From: Actinoalloteichus_B caeruleus
GTDB lineage: Bacteria; Actinomycetota; Actinomycetes; Mycobacteriales; Pseudonocardiaceae
Assembly: GCF_000718005.1 (NCBI RefSeq)
Contig: NZ_JODV01000010.1
DNA length: 64,000 nucleotides
Strand: one strand, 5' to 3'
Shown: positions 56,075-63,515 of the stretch, in pieces
How the letters are laid out: every line of letters starts with the position of its first letter
Numbering within the stretch: the first letter of the stretch is position 1
Translations under genes and position numbers: made by a program
Notes under the pieces: model-generated
The model's database searches: none
Told to the model about the DNA's origin: nothing
Seen by the model: only the letters and a program-made list of their open reading frames with translations

Positions 56075-56347
56075 CGGCTCACCCCCGCTCGCGCGGGGCA
56101 GACTCATGCCGAACGTCGTGCGAGTGATGCAGCGCCGGCTCACCCCCGCTCGCGCGGGGCAGACCGGATGTCCGCGACGGCGGCCTCGCGGGATGTCGGC
56201 TCACCCCCGCTCGCGCGGGGCAGACGTCAGTTCCTCTTACGGGAGGTCCTCCCGAATCGGCTCACCCCCGCTCGCGCGGGGCAGACTGCGTCATCCTCGG
56301 CAGGTCAGTAGCGAACCGCGGCTCACCCCCGCTCGCGCGGGGCAGAC
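56075..56347 (-). CRISPR. type I-E CRISPR array, 5 repeats and 4 spacers
   Basis: Five identical 29-bp repeats lie at 56075-56103, 56136-56164, 56197-56225, 56258-56286 and 56319-56347. The four spacers between them are all exactly 32 bp and all different. On the minus strand the repeat starts GTCTGCCCCGCGCGAGCGGG and ends GTGAGCCG, matching the type I-E layout (E. coli-like CCCCGCG stem). That sets the transcription direction as leftward, with the leader on the right. No cas gene is in the window. All repeats are identical, with no degenerate trailer copy. Confidence 0.97.
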
Positions 56348-56415
56348 CCTTCCCGACCTGCACTGATGTTAGCTCGTTACCGTTCTGTGATTTTCTGTTG
56401 GTGTGGATTCCCGGA
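56348..56415 (-). promoter_or_regulatory. CRISPR leader
   Basis: About 65 bp of distinctly AT-richer sequence (TTAGCTCGTTACC, GTGATTTTCTGTTGGTG) directly beside the last repeat, on the side expected from the repeat orientation. It probably carries the crRNA promoter and the spacer-integration site. Confidence 0.6.
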
Positions 56416-56572
56416 GTCGTACGAACGGGGTAGGCCCCCCGTCTCGCTCCCAGCGCAGGACGACCAGCTTCGTCGCGGCTCAGCAGGCCAACCGCGATGC
56501 GCTTGCGCGCCTGCGTCACGTTCCCCTCGGCCAGGGAGCCGACACGCTTCTCCTCGTCGGTCATGGGCGTTC

Positions 56573-57346
56573 TCATCCGTGGCCCGGTCGGTGTCCGTCG
56601 CCCGGGCCAGCGGGGCCGCTCCGTCGGTCCGAGGCGCGCCGTCGCAGCACCGGGATGGCGGCGATCTTCTCGGCGGGAAGCCGCTCCCACATCAGGCCCG
56701 CCGGGAGTCGCCTCGGGCCGCATTCGATCACCTGCTCGGGGGTGGCGATCAGGTCCACGCTGAAGTCGTGGTCCGACTCGGGAAGGTCCTCGTCGGCGAC
56801 CTGGAGGGCATGCACGGTGGTCGCGATCACGGTTTCGGGGCCGATCCGCCCCGCTTCCCGCAGCAGCGCCACCTCCAGGTCCGAATAACCTGCTCCCTTG
56901 CCCAGTCGGATCCCACGCCGGTTCACCGCGACACTGCCGCAGACCACCAGGTCGACGGGCCGGACCTCGTCCACGTCCACCGTGGGGGCGAGGGCGATGG
57001 CACGGTGGCTGTCGGCTGCCTGTTCTGGGGGCACCTCGAGTTGTGCGGGGTCGAGCAGGCAGAAGGGGCGTTCCCGCGCCAGCTTCGGAACAGCCATGTA
57101 CACGAGCTTGCCGTCCCGGAGAGCGCGAGCGCGCACGGCACGCTGGGCCTTGTCGGGCACGGTCTTGATGACGTGGGCGGACTTCCACACGGGCAGTTCC
57201 GCGAGGCGGTCGGCGGCGGCCCCAGCGGAGATGAAGTTCGGGATCCGGCCGTGCACGTCGGGGTCGTGCACGGCCGCGGCCGCCGCCAGGCGGTCCCACA
57301 CGTGGGCACGTGCCTTGTCCTTCAGGTCCTCCAGCGGGTCAGCCAT
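56573..57346 (-). CDS. 5-formyltetrahydrofolate cyclo-ligase family protein
   Basis: This 257-residue protein of the 5-formyl-THF cyclo-ligase (MTHFS) fold has NFISAGAAADRLAELPVWKSAHVIKTVPDKAQ (N-terminal part), VDLVVCGSVAVNRRGIRLGKGAGYSDLE (the ATP/phosphate loop) and TTVHALQVADEDLPESDHDFSVDLIATPE. It would make methenyl-THF from 5-formyl-THF with ATP. The C-terminus ends in a variable basic tail. The ATG at 57346 has GAGGAG upstream. It stands alone beside the CRISPR array. Confidence 0.88.
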   Translation of the reverse strand: MADPLEDLKDKARAHVWDRLAAAAAVHDPDVHGRIPNFISAGAAADRLAELPVWKSAHVIKTVPDKAQRAVRARALRDGKLVYMAVPKLARERPFCLLDPAQLEVPPEQAADSHRAIALAPTVDVDEVRPVDLVVCGSVAVNRRGIRLGKGAGYSDLEVALLREAGRIGPETVIATTVHALQVADEDLPESDHDFSVDLIATPEQVIECGPRRLPAGLMWERLPAEKIAAIPVLRRRASDRRSGPAGPGDGHRPGHG

Positions 57347-57560
57347 TCACTCTGCTCCTCATCCGAAGGTCACCTTCGGGCTCGATCGGCGACTACGGCC
57401 GGGCTCGTTTGGACGGTGGTCGTCGGTCCCTCAACTCGAGCCCTTGGGGGAGGCGTCTTCAGCATCATTCGGTGAGTTGTCCAGTGTGGTTTTTCGGGCT
57501 GGTAAGGTGTGTGACCACAGACTAGGTGGCGATCCATTTTCCGTGGTAGTAGCATAATCA

Positions 57561-58070
57561 ATGCCCGGCCGGGTGTGGCTGTACGGTCCACGTCCCTGTC
57601 TTCACCTCGTGGGAGTTCGATTGCACCGGATCGAAAGCGTAGTGCGTGTCGAGTATTTCGGATTCATGCTCATGGACAGCAGTTGCGATCTGGGGACTAC
57701 GTTCCACCGGGAACCCGACACGGTGCCGCCCATCATGGAAGTCTGCGAGAGGGGAATTTATTTCAGAAGTCCGGCAAATTACCACGAGCCAAGGGTGGTT
57801 GTTGACATAGTCGGGGCTCCGCTGGGCGCAAACCGCATAGGCCTGACGCCGGGTTCGTGGGGGGTGTTCGAATCCCCATCGGGTTGCGTGATACTCACCT
57901 GTATCATGCCATCCCCAACAGATATCTCCTTCCGTTTGCCCTGGCGTGGGAAAACCGTCTATCGGGCACTTCATTCCAACCCTTTGTCCCTTACTGAAGA
58001 GACGGTTACCAAGGCGAACGAACGCACGGAGGTTTTCGGAATTACATTGTGGCCAGCCCGGGGAGCGTAA
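57561..58070 (+). CDS. lower-GC orphan protein
   Basis: This protein of up to 169 residues has lower GC and looser third-position bias than the rest of the window. The segments VRVEYFGFMLMDSS, WGVFESPSG, DISFRLPWRGKTVYRAL and the ending FGITLWPAR match, in order and spacing, a family of short beta-rich proteins of unknown function common in Streptomyces and Pseudonocardiales (usually ending in something like LLQFWPA), judged from memory. GTG 57642 would give the usual family length of about 142. The opposite strand also has an open frame, but it does not resemble a family. Transfer from another actinomycete is likely. Confidence 0.6.
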   Translation: MPGRVWLYGPRPCLHLVGVRLHRIESVVRVEYFGFMLMDSSCDLGTTFHREPDTVPPIMEVCERGIYFRSPANYHEPRVVVDIVGAPLGANRIGLTPGSWGVFESPSGCVILTCIMPSPTDISFRLPWRGKTVYRALHSNPLSLTEETVTKANERTEVFGITLWPARGA

Positions 58071-58189
58071 CCGGGTTCGTGATGAGTCCTGGGTTTTCTC
58101 AGTGGTACTCGCCCGTGTAGCGAGCCATCGGCGCGGCACGACCGTCTCACTGTTCGTTGTCCAAACCGCGCATGGTCGGGCGACGGACG

Positions 58190-58440
58190 CAGGAGCGCGA
58201 GTACGGCGGCGTGGTAGATCGCCTGGATGGTGGGGATGGTGTTCAGGCGGATTCGTTCGTCGGTGCCGTGTAGGCCGACGTAGTCGACGCCGAAGCCCGC
58301 GGTGGCGGGGATGTTCAGGCCGGCGAGGTAGTTGCCGGGGCCGCAGGAGGTCGATGGTGCGCAGCAGGGCGTTGGCCAGGACGCTGTTCGGCGAGATCAA
58401 CAGCGATGAGGTCCCGTTGCGGCTGAACGAGTTCACGCTC
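58190..58440 (-). pseudogene. fragment resembling the C-terminus of an M20-type peptidase
   Basis: On the minus strand NSFSRNGTSSLLISPNSVLA (about 58435-58375) continues, after a frame change near 58340, as GNYLAGLNIPATAGFGVDY and GLHGTDERIRLNTIPTIQAI. The HGTDERI region and the flanking order resemble the C-terminal part of M20 peptidases. There is no N-terminal part and the frame is broken, so it is a remnant. The family call is tentative. Confidence 0.4.
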
Positions 58441-58790
58441 CTCGGCTCGGTTTGGGCAGGCGCAGGTTGGCGCAGATGAAGTCCAATCTGGCGGTGGCGG
58501 AGTCGGGGGCGACGAACACCGGTTCGTAGCCGGCGTCGTAGTAGCCCTGCACGATCAGCGCGTGGACGCGGCGGATCTCGCGGTCCTTGGCCCAGACAAT
58601 GTCGTCGGGGTCCTCGAAGGTGTCCAGCGGATCGAGCACGAAGATCGCGTCGTAGCGGTAACGCCGGGTCGCCTCCTCCAACTCGGTGGTGGGCTTGAGT
58701 CCGAAGAAGCCTTCCCAGCCGTAGCCGTCGGGGATGCCGCGGTTGTAGAACCTGGTTCCCCGGGTGTGCGCGGTGTACTCGGCGCATTTC
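58433..58790 (-). pseudogene. C-terminal fragment of an AAA_28-type ATPase/kinase
   Basis: The frame reads RFYNRGIPDGYGWEGFFG, then RYRYDAIFVLDPLDTFEDPD, IRRVHALIVQGYYDAGYEPV and ARLDFICANL. This is the second half of the AAA_28-like P-loop proteins, whose family pattern is F-DRGIPD then Y-D-vF-l-P then Y-lGYe. The P-loop half is missing: upstream of about 58790 the sequence changes character and runs into an unrelated fragment on the other strand. It overlaps the peptidase-like fragment at its 3' end. Confidence 0.55.
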
Positions 58791-58798
58791 TTTGTGGC

Positions 58799-58994
58799 GC
58801 GGCTGGTCGCCCTGGACGAGTCGGTCCGGAGCTGCCCGGAGTTCAGCGACCTGTCGCGCGGCGGGTATGACCTTGACTGGGTTGACCTTCGGGGAGCTGA
58901 TCTCGCGTCGATCGACTTGGAACCGACCGCGTTGAAGGAGTTCATCCTGGCCAACCGGGACGCCCTGCTGATCGAGGCGGGGGTAGCCGCCTGA
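58799..58994 (+). pseudogene. 3' fragment of an unidentified gene
   Basis: The frame ending at 58994 reads ALDESVRSCPEFSDLSRGGY, then LDWVDLRGADLASIDLEP, TALKEFILANRDALL and a stop. Its composition looks protein-coding, unlike the shadow frames here, but it has no start or upstream part. It abuts the ATPase fragment at about 58790. I do not recognise the family. Confidence 0.4.
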
Positions 58995-59188
58995 ACCTCG
59001 AATCGGCGAAAGGCCGTAGCCGACTCACCGCCGGGCAGGTCGTGAACGCACCTCGCGTGGCCGCTGCGTGCAGACGGCTCAGTCCGCGCTGTGACCGCAC
59101 CGAAGCGGTGGTGCGTCGGCTGCTTCTGCGTTGAGCTCGATCTCCCCCGTTGGGAGTCTCTCGTCTTACTCACCTGGTGCCAGGCGAG

Positions 59189-59590
59189 CTAGGAGGGTAG
59201 CTGAGCGCGGAGGTGTTCGGTCTGTTCGGCAAGTGCGGCGTGAAGGTGCTGGAGGGTGTCGATCCTGGTTCGCAGGATCTTCAGGCGTTGTTCGTAGACC
59301 TCGAGCGCCGGCGCGCAGGGGGTCGCGTCGAGGCTGGGCGAGCGAACACAGGAGCCGAACTGCTTGATGTCATCGATGGAGAGCCCGGCGTTGAGCAGGC
59401 GGCGGATGTTGTTGACCACAGTCACGACGTCGGGGGCGTAGCGGCGGTAACCGTTGTGTTCACGGTCGGAGACGATCAGCCCGCGTTGCTCGTAGTAGCG
59501 CAGGGAGCGGGTGCTGGTGGCCGTGCGGCGCGCGAGCTCGCCGATACGTAGCCAGTCGCGCTGGTCGACAGCTGAAACCATGCGCTCCAT
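59189..59590 (-). CDS. MerR-family transcriptional regulator
   Basis: This 133-residue MerR protein has a winged helix, LRIGELARRTATSTRSLRYYEQRGLI and REHNGYRRYAPDVVTVVNNIRRLL, and a C-terminal coiled coil (about 95-130). Two cysteines (FGSCVRSPSLDATPCAP) sit at the hinge, where metal- and thiol-sensing MerR proteins keep theirs, so a redox or electrophile signal is possible. The start could be ATG 59590 or 59581; the latter has GGAG upstream. It is downstream of the Ddn-like gene by 33 bp and is probably the second gene of that unit, controlled by the dyad promoter at 60145-60175. Confidence 0.88.
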   Translation of the reverse strand: MERMVSAVDQRDWLRIGELARRTATSTRSLRYYEQRGLIVSDREHNGYRRYAPDVVTVVNNIRRLLNAGLSIDDIKQFGSCVRSPSLDATPCAPALEVYEQRLKILRTRIDTLQHLHAALAEQTEHLRAQLPS

Positions 59591-59623
59591 TCTGCTCGGT
59601 CACGGACAGCCTCGTCGCCGCGA

Positions 59624-60136
59624 TCACGATGCTCCGTGGGCTCGCATGGCGGCCGGGCTTGGGATCGGGTCGAGGACGACGACCGGGATCCGCCGGCGGG
59701 CGGTCTTCTCGAAGTCGGCGAATGCGGGGACGAGACGAGCCTGCTCGACCCAGATGTCCTCGCGCTCCTCCCCCTGGACCACACGGGCGATGGCCCCCGT
59801 GACGTCGGAGCCGACCTCGACGACTACCTCGGGGTTCCGCACGATGTTGTGGTACCAGGCTGGTGGTCGCGGGCTCCCGCCGAAGGTAGCGAAGACAGCG
59901 AACGCGTCGCGCACCGCCTGGTACATCAGCGGGCTCGTGCGTCGACGGCCGGTCACCGCACCGATGTGGTTGACGAGGATGATCGGGACGCTCTGCCTCG
60001 GATCGAAGCTGGGCAGCGGAGGTGGGATCGGACGTCCCTCAGCCAGGTCTTTCTCGGTGCTCCACCGCACGAAGCCGGCGTTCGATCGGAACTCCGACAC
60101 GATTCGGCGGTTCCAGTCCTGGATGTCGTCGGGCAT
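59624..60136 (-). CDS. deazaflavin (F420)-dependent nitroreductase family protein, Ddn-like
   Basis: This 170-residue protein has IILVNHIGAVTGRRRTSPLMYQ, VFATFGGSPRPPAWYHNIVRNPEV and the split-barrel fold of the Ddn family, which reduces quinones or xenobiotics with F420H2. The ATG at 60136 has no Shine-Dalgarno site. The predicted transcription start is only a few bases upstream, so the message is probably leaderless. It is first in a unit with a MerR regulator. Confidence 0.88.
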   Translation of the reverse strand: MPDDIQDWNRRIVSEFRSNAGFVRWSTEKDLAEGRPIPPPLPSFDPRQSVPIILVNHIGAVTGRRRTSPLMYQAVRDAFAVFATFGGSPRPPAWYHNIVRNPEVVVEVGSDVTGAIARVVQGEEREDIWVEQARLVPAFADFEKTARRRIPVVVLDPIPSPAAMRAHGAS

Positions 60137-60144
60137 GACGGCAC

Positions 60145-60175
60145 GTTAGAACCCTGACATCAGCGACAAGGTCAA
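60145..60175 (-). promoter_or_regulatory. MerR-type promoter with 19-bp spacer
   Basis: On the minus strand TTGACC (60175-60170) and TCTAAC (60150-60145) are separated by exactly 19 bp. A dyad ACCCTGAC-atcagc-GACAAGGT (60151-60172 on the plus strand, 6 of 8 matching) lies within the spacer. This is the classic MerR arrangement, directly in front of the Ddn-like gene and its MerR partner. The -10 box ends 9 bp before the ATG. Confidence 0.75.
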
Positions 60176-60681
60176 GCCACCCGCCACACTGACCTTCGGT
60201 CGAGGCTCAACTGGCTGCCGGCGGTAACGCGAACGCCGGTGCAACGGGTTCCGGGACCAGGTCCAACGCGAGTGCGGTTGACGACCTGCCGTTTCGCCAC
60301 TGGCGCTTCGTCGTCGGGTGCCCGTGGGCAACCGCACGAGGACGGTCCGGGCGCACGGTTCCGACTCCTCGCCCTCGCCCGTCCGGGAGGCCGCCGTGGC
60401 CGGTGAGGTGCCCCGCCGAATCGGTCACGGTCATGGGAGGACGGACGGTTGGTTCACCGTCCGCCTGATCGCATCCGGCGCCCGCCGCGCCAGCACCGCC
60501 CGGGCGGCGTTCGGGCAGGTGCCCGGCCACCTGTTCCCGCCCGCTGCCGGGCTGGTCGATGCGTACGCCGACCAGCCGGTCCACACCAAGCACGACGACG
60601 GCACCCGCCCCGGGGCGTGCGGACATCAGTGGAGTGCCGCGACGTCGCCGCGTCCCCCTGGGCAGGAGCGCACAACCCCGC
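60176..60681. other. 0.5-kb gap, no gene seen
   Basis: No frame has recognisable content on either strand. It separates the Ddn-MerR unit from the 3' end of the response regulator gene. No strong hairpin was found. Confidence 0.45.
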
Positions 60682-61287
60682 CTACAGCCAGTCGTGTTCG
60701 CGGGCGTAGCGGGCCGCGTCGTGCCGGGTGTTCGTGTGCGTCTTCTGGATGGCGCTGGAGAGGTAGTTGCGGACCGTCCCGGGCGCCAGGTGCAGGATCT
60801 TCGCCATGTCCTTGACCGAGTAGCCGTCACCCGCGACCCGCAGCACGTCCCGTTCCCGCTCGGTCAGTGGGCAGTCGTCGATGAGGGCCTGCGCGGAGAT
60901 GTTCGCGTCGACGTACCGACCGCCGGCGGCGACCTCCGCGACGGCGGAGGCGATGAGTGACGCCTCGGAGTCCTTCCCGAGGAAGCCGCGCACCCCCAAC
61001 CGCAGGGCGCTCCGAAGGGTCCCCGGCCGGGCGTACCGGGTCAGCATGAGCACGGCCTGCCCCGGTGCCTGGTCGAGGATGCGTTCCGCCGCGTGCAGCC
61101 CGTCCAGCTCGGGCATCTCCAGGTCGAGGACCGCCACGTCGGGTCGCAGCCGTTCGAAGGCGGCGACGGCCTCGGTCCCCGTCCCCGCCTCGGCGACGAC
61201 GTCGATGTCGCCCTCCAAGGGCAGCAGGGTGGCCAGGGCGGAGCGGATCAGCCGTTCGTCGTCGGCCAGGAGCACGGTGATCGTCAT
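60682..61287 (-). CDS. NarL/DesR-type response regulator
   Basis: This 201-residue protein has a receiver domain (about 1-120) with LLADDERLIRSAL (acidic pair), the phospho-Asp in DVAVLDLEMPELDG and the Lys in FLGKDSEA. A LuxR helix-turn-helix follows (about 138-198; LTERERDVLRVAGDGYSVKDMAKIL, APGTVRNYLSSAIQKT). The ATG at 61287 overlaps the stop of the sensor kinase gene (ATGA). It is most like DesR and LnrK-type regulators that control membrane-lipid or drug-export genes. The target is not shown by the sequence. Confidence 0.92.
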   Translation of the reverse strand: MTITVLLADDERLIRSALATLLPLEGDIDVVAEAGTGTEAVAAFERLRPDVAVLDLEMPELDGLHAAERILDQAPGQAVLMLTRYARPGTLRSALRLGVRGFLGKDSEASLIASAVAEVAAGGRYVDANISAQALIDDCPLTERERDVLRVAGDGYSVKDMAKILHLAPGTVRNYLSSAIQKTHTNTRHDAARYAREHDWL

Positions 61288-62432
61288 CGTGCCTCCGTCG
61301 GGAAGGTGACCGTCAGGGTGTGGACGCCGCCGTCGCGGTCGGCGGTCAGGGTGCCGCCGACCGCGCGAACGCGGTCGGCGAGGGTGGCCAGGCCCCGCAG
61401 GGGAGCGGCGTCCTTGATGTCGGCACCGTCGTTGCGCACGCTGAGGGTGTCGGCGCTCGAGGTGATCGTCACCTCGCCGGGCCTGGCGTGGCGCAGGACG
61501 TTCGTCGTCGCCTCCCGCAGGGCGAGGGCGAAGTGCGCCTCGTGCGGGCCGGGGTCGTCCTCGGTCCGGTCCACCCGTGTCGTGATGCCCGCCGCGCGGA
61601 AGAGTTCGACGGCGTTGGACAGCTCGGTGGAGAAGACGAGCGCGTGGGTGGAGTTGGCGAGTTGCCGTGCCTGCCCGATCGTGTCCGCCACGAGGCGTTG
61701 GATCACCTCAAGCTCCTGACGAGTGCGTTCCGGATCCGTGTGCTGGAGTTTGGCCGCCACGGCGGCCTTGAGCTTGATGACGTGCAAGGTGTGGCCCTGG
61801 ATGTCGTGCAGGTCCGCGGCGAAGCGGTTGCGCTCCCGCAGGATCGACAGCTCGCGTTCGTGGTCCTTCTCGCGTTCCAGCAGGTCGAACAGCCGGTCCT
61901 GGGTGTGCGACTCGACGAGGGCCACGATCCACACCGACCCGGTGATCGACATCATGACCACCAGTTGGTAGACGCCGCCGGAGTTCCCGCTGAGCAGGGC
62001 CGTCGCCCAGGTCAGGGCCGCGATCCCGAGGCACGCGAGCAGGGTGAGAACGAGCCGGTCGCGGGGCCGGTGGGCGATCCACACCCCGGCGGTGATCGCG
62101 AGGCCGGTGGAGCCCGTGAAATTGGAGTAGGTCAGCGAGGTGACCACCAGGGCGAGGACTCCGAGGAGTCCCGACCCGGCCAGGAGCAGCGGGTTCGGGG
62201 GGCGGTCCCAGCCTCGGAACAGCAGCGCCGTCGACAGGGCCAGGCTGGGGATCGCGACGAGCGCGGTCCACCACACCGTGGTCGTCACCAGTCCGGCCCC
62301 CGCCATCACCACGATCGAGATGACGAAGGACCGAATCTCCCGCTGTCGTATCGTCTGCCGCGCCGCCACCGACGCCTCGGGGGCGGGGGCCGTGTCCTTC
62401 CCGCCGTGCGGCGACGGGTCCCTCCTCGTCAC
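61284..62432 (-). CDS. DesK-type sensor histidine kinase
   Basis: This 382-residue kinase has five or six membrane helices in the first half (about 30-170), then a HisKA_3 dimerisation segment with phospho-acceptor His in RNRFAADLHDIQGHTLHVIKLK, and a HATPase domain (ALREATTNVLRHARPGE for the N box, LRGLATLADRVRAVGG for the G box). GTG 62432 is chosen because GGGAAGGATC precedes it and the hydrophobic part begins soon after; the longer upstream frame is low-complexity. It forms a two-component pair with the overlapping response regulator and probably senses a membrane or cell-envelope state. Confidence 0.9.
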   Translation of the reverse strand: MTRRDPSPHGGKDTAPAPEASVAARQTIRQREIRSFVISIVVMAGAGLVTTTVWWTALVAIPSLALSTALLFRGWDRPPNPLLLAGSGLLGVLALVVTSLTYSNFTGSTGLAITAGVWIAHRPRDRLVLTLLACLGIAALTWATALLSGNSGGVYQLVVMMSITGSVWIVALVESHTQDRLFDLLEREKDHERELSILRERNRFAADLHDIQGHTLHVIKLKAAVAAKLQHTDPERTRQELEVIQRLVADTIGQARQLANSTHALVFSTELSNAVELFRAAGITTRVDRTEDDPGPHEAHFALALREATTNVLRHARPGEVTITSSADTLSVRNDGADIKDAAPLRGLATLADRVRAVGGTLTADRDGGVHTLTVTFPTEAR

Positions 62433-62820
62433 TCCGGTGATCCTTCCCGAGGAGCCTGTTCCCCGCTGTTCGTCCGCCTCGCCCCGTTGGCTGGCGACGG
62501 TCCGGCTCCCGACAGGTGACCACGTCGACCAGTGTGCGCGACGGCCGGGCCTGGTGCGCTGGGGACGGCGGGCGGCCGCCGACAAGGTGCTGGGCGACCT
62601 CGACCACACCGCCGTCCAGGAACCGACCCGGGACGGCCCGGCGTTCCCTCCACCCCGCCAGGACAGCGCACCCAGGTGTCGTCCCACCAGTGACACCGCG
62701 TCATGTCGGAGAGGTGACGTCGCGGCCCTACGCCCGGCCGGCCGCACGACGAACACTCGGGGAGCGAGGTACGGCGGCCCCTCCCGGGCGGCCACCACCT
62801 CGCGGCACCGTACCCCCAGC
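62433..62820. promoter_or_regulatory. divergent spacer between the kinase and membrane-protein genes
   Basis: This 388-bp spacer must hold the promoters for both directions. I see no conserved gene and no clear promoter boxes. Confidence 0.4.
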
Positions 62821-63354
62821 ATGACAGGAGACCCGCCTACCGTGGAGAGCAACTTCATCACCGACCTCTTCGCCCAACTGGCCGAGTTCGCGGCGGGCGC
62901 CGAGACCTGGCAGCAGGTCGGCGTGTTGCTGATCGCCGGTGCGATCCCCTTCATCGAGTCCTACCTGGGGAGTTTCCTCGGGGTGCTCGTCGGCGTGCCC
63001 GCCGGGCTCGCGGTCCCGGCCGCGATCCTCGGGAACGTGATCGTCACCTTCGCGCTCATCGCGCTCGCGAGCAAGGCCCGGGTCGCCGCGACCCGCCGGC
63101 GGGGCAACGGCGGCGGTGGTGGCGCGGACGCCCCGCGCCGCAAGCAGAAGATCGCCAAGTACCTCGACCGGTTCGGCGTCCCCGGGGTGTGCCTCCTCGG
63201 GCCGATCGTGGTGGCGAGCCAGATCACCGCCCCCGCTCTCGTCGCCCTCGGCGCCACCAAACGCAGCGTCTACGTCTGGCAGGCGGTCGCGATCGTCGCC
63301 TGGGGCGTGCTGTTCGGCTTCTTCGGTGACCTCGCCGCCGGCTGGTTCATGTGA
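62821..63354 (+). CDS. small multidrug-export/COG2426-type membrane protein
   Basis: This 177-residue membrane protein has VGVLLIAGAIPFIESYLGSFLGVLVG and AAILGNVIVTFALIALASK (helices 1-3), a basic cytoplasmic loop with RRRGNGGGGGADAPRRKQK, then YLDRFGVPGVCLLGPIVVASQITAPALVALGA and WQAVAIVAWGVLFGFFGDLAAGWF. The ESYLGS and GP...S.ITAP motifs are those of the COG2426/SMP family, distantly related to DedA proteins. ATG 62821 or GTG 62842 may be the start. It is divergent from the two-component pair, so it is a candidate target. Confidence 0.82.
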   Translation: MTGDPPTVESNFITDLFAQLAEFAAGAETWQQVGVLLIAGAIPFIESYLGSFLGVLVGVPAGLAVPAAILGNVIVTFALIALASKARVAATRRRGNGGGGGADAPRRKQKIAKYLDRFGVPGVCLLGPIVVASQITAPALVALGATKRSVYVWQAVAIVAWGVLFGFFGDLAAGWFM

Positions 63355-63400
63355 GGCACGGGTGAGGGCGTTCGCGTCGGGGGCGGACGTCCTCACCCCG

Positions 63401-63431
63401 GGGTGCCGCCACCGCGCCGGTGGCGGCACCC
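63401..63431. terminator. 13-bp perfect hairpin
   Basis: GGGTGCCGCCACC (63401-63413) pairs perfectly with GGTGGCGGCACCC (63419-63431) around the loop GCGCC. It lies between convergent genes. Confidence 0.85.
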
Positions 63432-63433
63432 GT

Positions 63434-63477
63434 GCCCGGCCCGCGCGACCGGTCAACCGGCACCGCGCGGGCCGGGC
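63434..63477. terminator. second long hairpin in tandem
   Basis: GCCCGGCCCGCGCG (63434-63447) pairs over 14 bp with CGCGCGGGCCGGGC (63464-63477). A nested CCGG-TCAA-CCGG hairpin sits in the loop. With the first hairpin it forms a two-part bidirectional terminator. Confidence 0.85.
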
Positions 63478-63515
63478 GCGTTCCACCCCGGACGGGGGGC
63501 GACCCCGGCGAACGC

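Noticed and set aside
56104..56135. A 13-base match between one CRISPR spacer end and the acyl-CoA oxidase gene (43416-43428), suggesting self-targeting.
   Set aside because: It is short, lies at the end of the spacer away from the expected seed, and stops abruptly. It is best explained by chance in GC-rich DNA.
55946..56366. Open frames running through the CRISPR array, with repeating LTPARAGQT-like peptides.
   Set aside because: The repeating peptide is just the translated CRISPR repeat.
58764..58994. Calling the 76-codon frame at 58764 a complete small gene.
   Set aside because: Its first part is the antisense of the ATPase fragment, there is no ribosome site, and only the 3' part looks coding.
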